From the NCBI GenBank assembly GCA_021849995.1, contig JAJZSC010000214.1, positions 1 to 6,201 of the forward strand: a stretch of 6,201 nt of DNA, in the 5' to 3' direction. Positions 5,741-6,201 of this stretch are shown here, in pieces; positions within the stretch are counted from its first letter, which is position 1, and each line of letters opens with the position of its first letter. The notes under the pieces were generated by a model. It saw nothing but the letters and a program-made list of their open reading frames with translations, did no database searches and was not told the origin of the DNA. The position numbers and the translations under genes were made by a program. The DNA is from Bacillota bacterium. GTDB taxonomy: Bacteria; Bacillota; Desulfitobacteriia; Desulfitobacteriales; Desulfitobacteriaceae.

Positions 5741-5929
5741 AATTTAGAGGGGCCATTCTCAAGCTTTTGTAAAACAACGTATTTGTTGACGGTACCATTT
5801 ATAGAACGGATCCAAACAAAGGATATTGAAGTACTCAAGTATGTTGAAGAATCTTTTACAGCTCAGGGGGGCATCAAGTTCAGACATTATGATTCCTCCT
5901 TAGTTTCAAAATCGGTTTCTAATCACTAA
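5741..5929 (+). pseudogene. Coding-like fragment without a good start, unidentified
   Basis: A frame open from just after a TAG (5738-5740) to TAA (5927-5929) gives 62 codons. The stretch from about 5792 reads like protein, with segments such as VPFIERIQTKDIEVLKYVEE and SFTAQGGIKFRHYDSS. There is no ATG at its head; the only upstream starts are TTG at 5783 and 5786, with no ribosome binding site. It could be the remnant of a gene whose front has been lost, perhaps by rearrangement, or simply a chance open frame. I do not recognise the family. It lies between the operon terminator and the leader of the next gene. Confidence 0.25.
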
Positions 5930-6014
5930 AATTCCCAATTATTATGAAACCATGTATTGTTGTTCATAGTGCAATTTGCAGTTTTTTTCTAAGTAACAGG
6001 GAGGGAGACTTCTT
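5900..6014 (+). repeat. Leader blocks shared with the upstream operon leader
   Basis: Three short sequences match the upstream leader in the same order. TTAGTTTCAAA then ATCGG (5900-5914) matches 345-360, which has one extra G. ATTATGAAAC (5941-5950) matches 461-470. GGGAGACTTCTT (6003-6014) matches 631-642. The spacings differ. GGGAGAC occurs again at 6029-6035. The blocks include GTTTCA (5903) and its complement TGAAAC (5945). Single 10-12-base matches can arise by chance in a window this size, but three in order, each upstream of a gene, hint at common regulation. Confidence 0.35.
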
Positions 6015-6187
6015 GCTACGATGTTAAAGGGAGACAAGCCATAAAATATAACAATAGTATAAAAGTGAAAAAAGATTGTAATTTCAGACGATGTCTTATA
6101 AGATAATATTGGCATGGTGGCCTGACCGGAATGGGAATTTTTAAGAAATAATCAGACTTTGGGAATAAGAGAGAGGAGAAACAATAA
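5930..6187 (+). promoter_or_regulatory. Leader and probable promoter zone of the next gene
   Basis: No gene is seen here beyond the shared blocks. Promoter candidates are poor: TTAAAG (6024-6029), 17 bp, TATAAC (6047-6052); and TTGTAA (6076-6081) with GATAAT at 6102-6107, a 20-bp spacer that is too long. AGGAG (6174-6178) is a good ribosome binding site nine bases before the ATG at 6188. With the operon terminator upstream, a separate promoter for the next gene is expected, but I cannot place it. Confidence 0.3.
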
Positions 6188-6201
6188 ATGAAAGATTTAG
6201 A
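6188..6201 (+). CDS. Start of a further gene, cut by the window edge
   Basis: An ATG preceded by AGGAG with nine-base spacing opens a frame reading MKDL before the window ends. Identity cannot be judged from four residues. Position and leader similarity suggest it may be co-regulated with the operon. Confidence 0.6.

Noticed and set aside
6109..6128. Sigma-54-like TTGGCA box before the last gene
   Set aside because: The required GC ten bases after GG is TG here, so the -24/-12 pattern fails.
1..6201. CRISPR array, tRNA, rRNA, insertion sequence or prophage signals
   Set aside because: No regularly spaced long repeats, no tRNA-like cloverleaf, no transposase gene and no terminal inverted repeats were seen by eye.

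Overview
The window reads as one plus-strand metabolic operon with long non-coding DNA on both sides. In order it carries an ATP-grasp acyl-CoA ligase beta subunit (704-1981, SucC/MtkA family), a 97-residue ferredoxin-like protein (1991-2284), the ligase alpha subunit (2346-3242, SucD/MtkB family), an HpcH/HpaI-CitE family lyase (3323-4207, malyl-CoA lyase-like) and a malic enzyme (4377-5633). A clear intrinsic terminator follows at 5663-5695. The first 14 bases of another plus-strand gene begin at 6188.

Taken together the genes suggest a glyoxylate-consuming, ATP-yielding route. The lyase would join acetyl-CoA and glyoxylate to malyl-CoA, the ligase would run in reverse to give malate, CoA and ATP, and malic enzyme would give pyruvate, CO2 and reduced cofactor. 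Pyruvate could regenerate acetyl-CoA through an oxidoreductase outside the window. From memory, enzymes of this kind were described in syntrophic glycolate/glyoxylate-fermenting Clostridia. The assignment rests on family membership and gene order, because no substrate can be read from the sequence. The reverse, serine-cycle-like direction or a related acid such as citramalate remain possible.

The organism is probably a low-to-moderate GC anaerobic Firmicute, perhaps Peptococcaceae-like. The signs are purine-rich Shine-Dalgarno sites, a near-consensus sigma-A promoter (402-430), AT-rich intergenic DNA, U-tailed terminators and the anaerobic gene content. This is inference.

The flanks are richer than ordinary spacers. 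Upstream (1-703) there is a strong hairpin terminator, six copies of GTTTCA/TGAAAC around the promoter, and a leader of about 270 nt able to fold into a branched structure. Downstream (5634-6187) there is the operon terminator, a coding-like fragment with no good start, and three short blocks matching the upstream leader in the same order. The gaps between the later operon genes contain perfect 16-bp and 13-bp hairpins. The most unusual feature is the cysteine-rich protein encoded between the two subunits of a ligase that does no redox chemistry.
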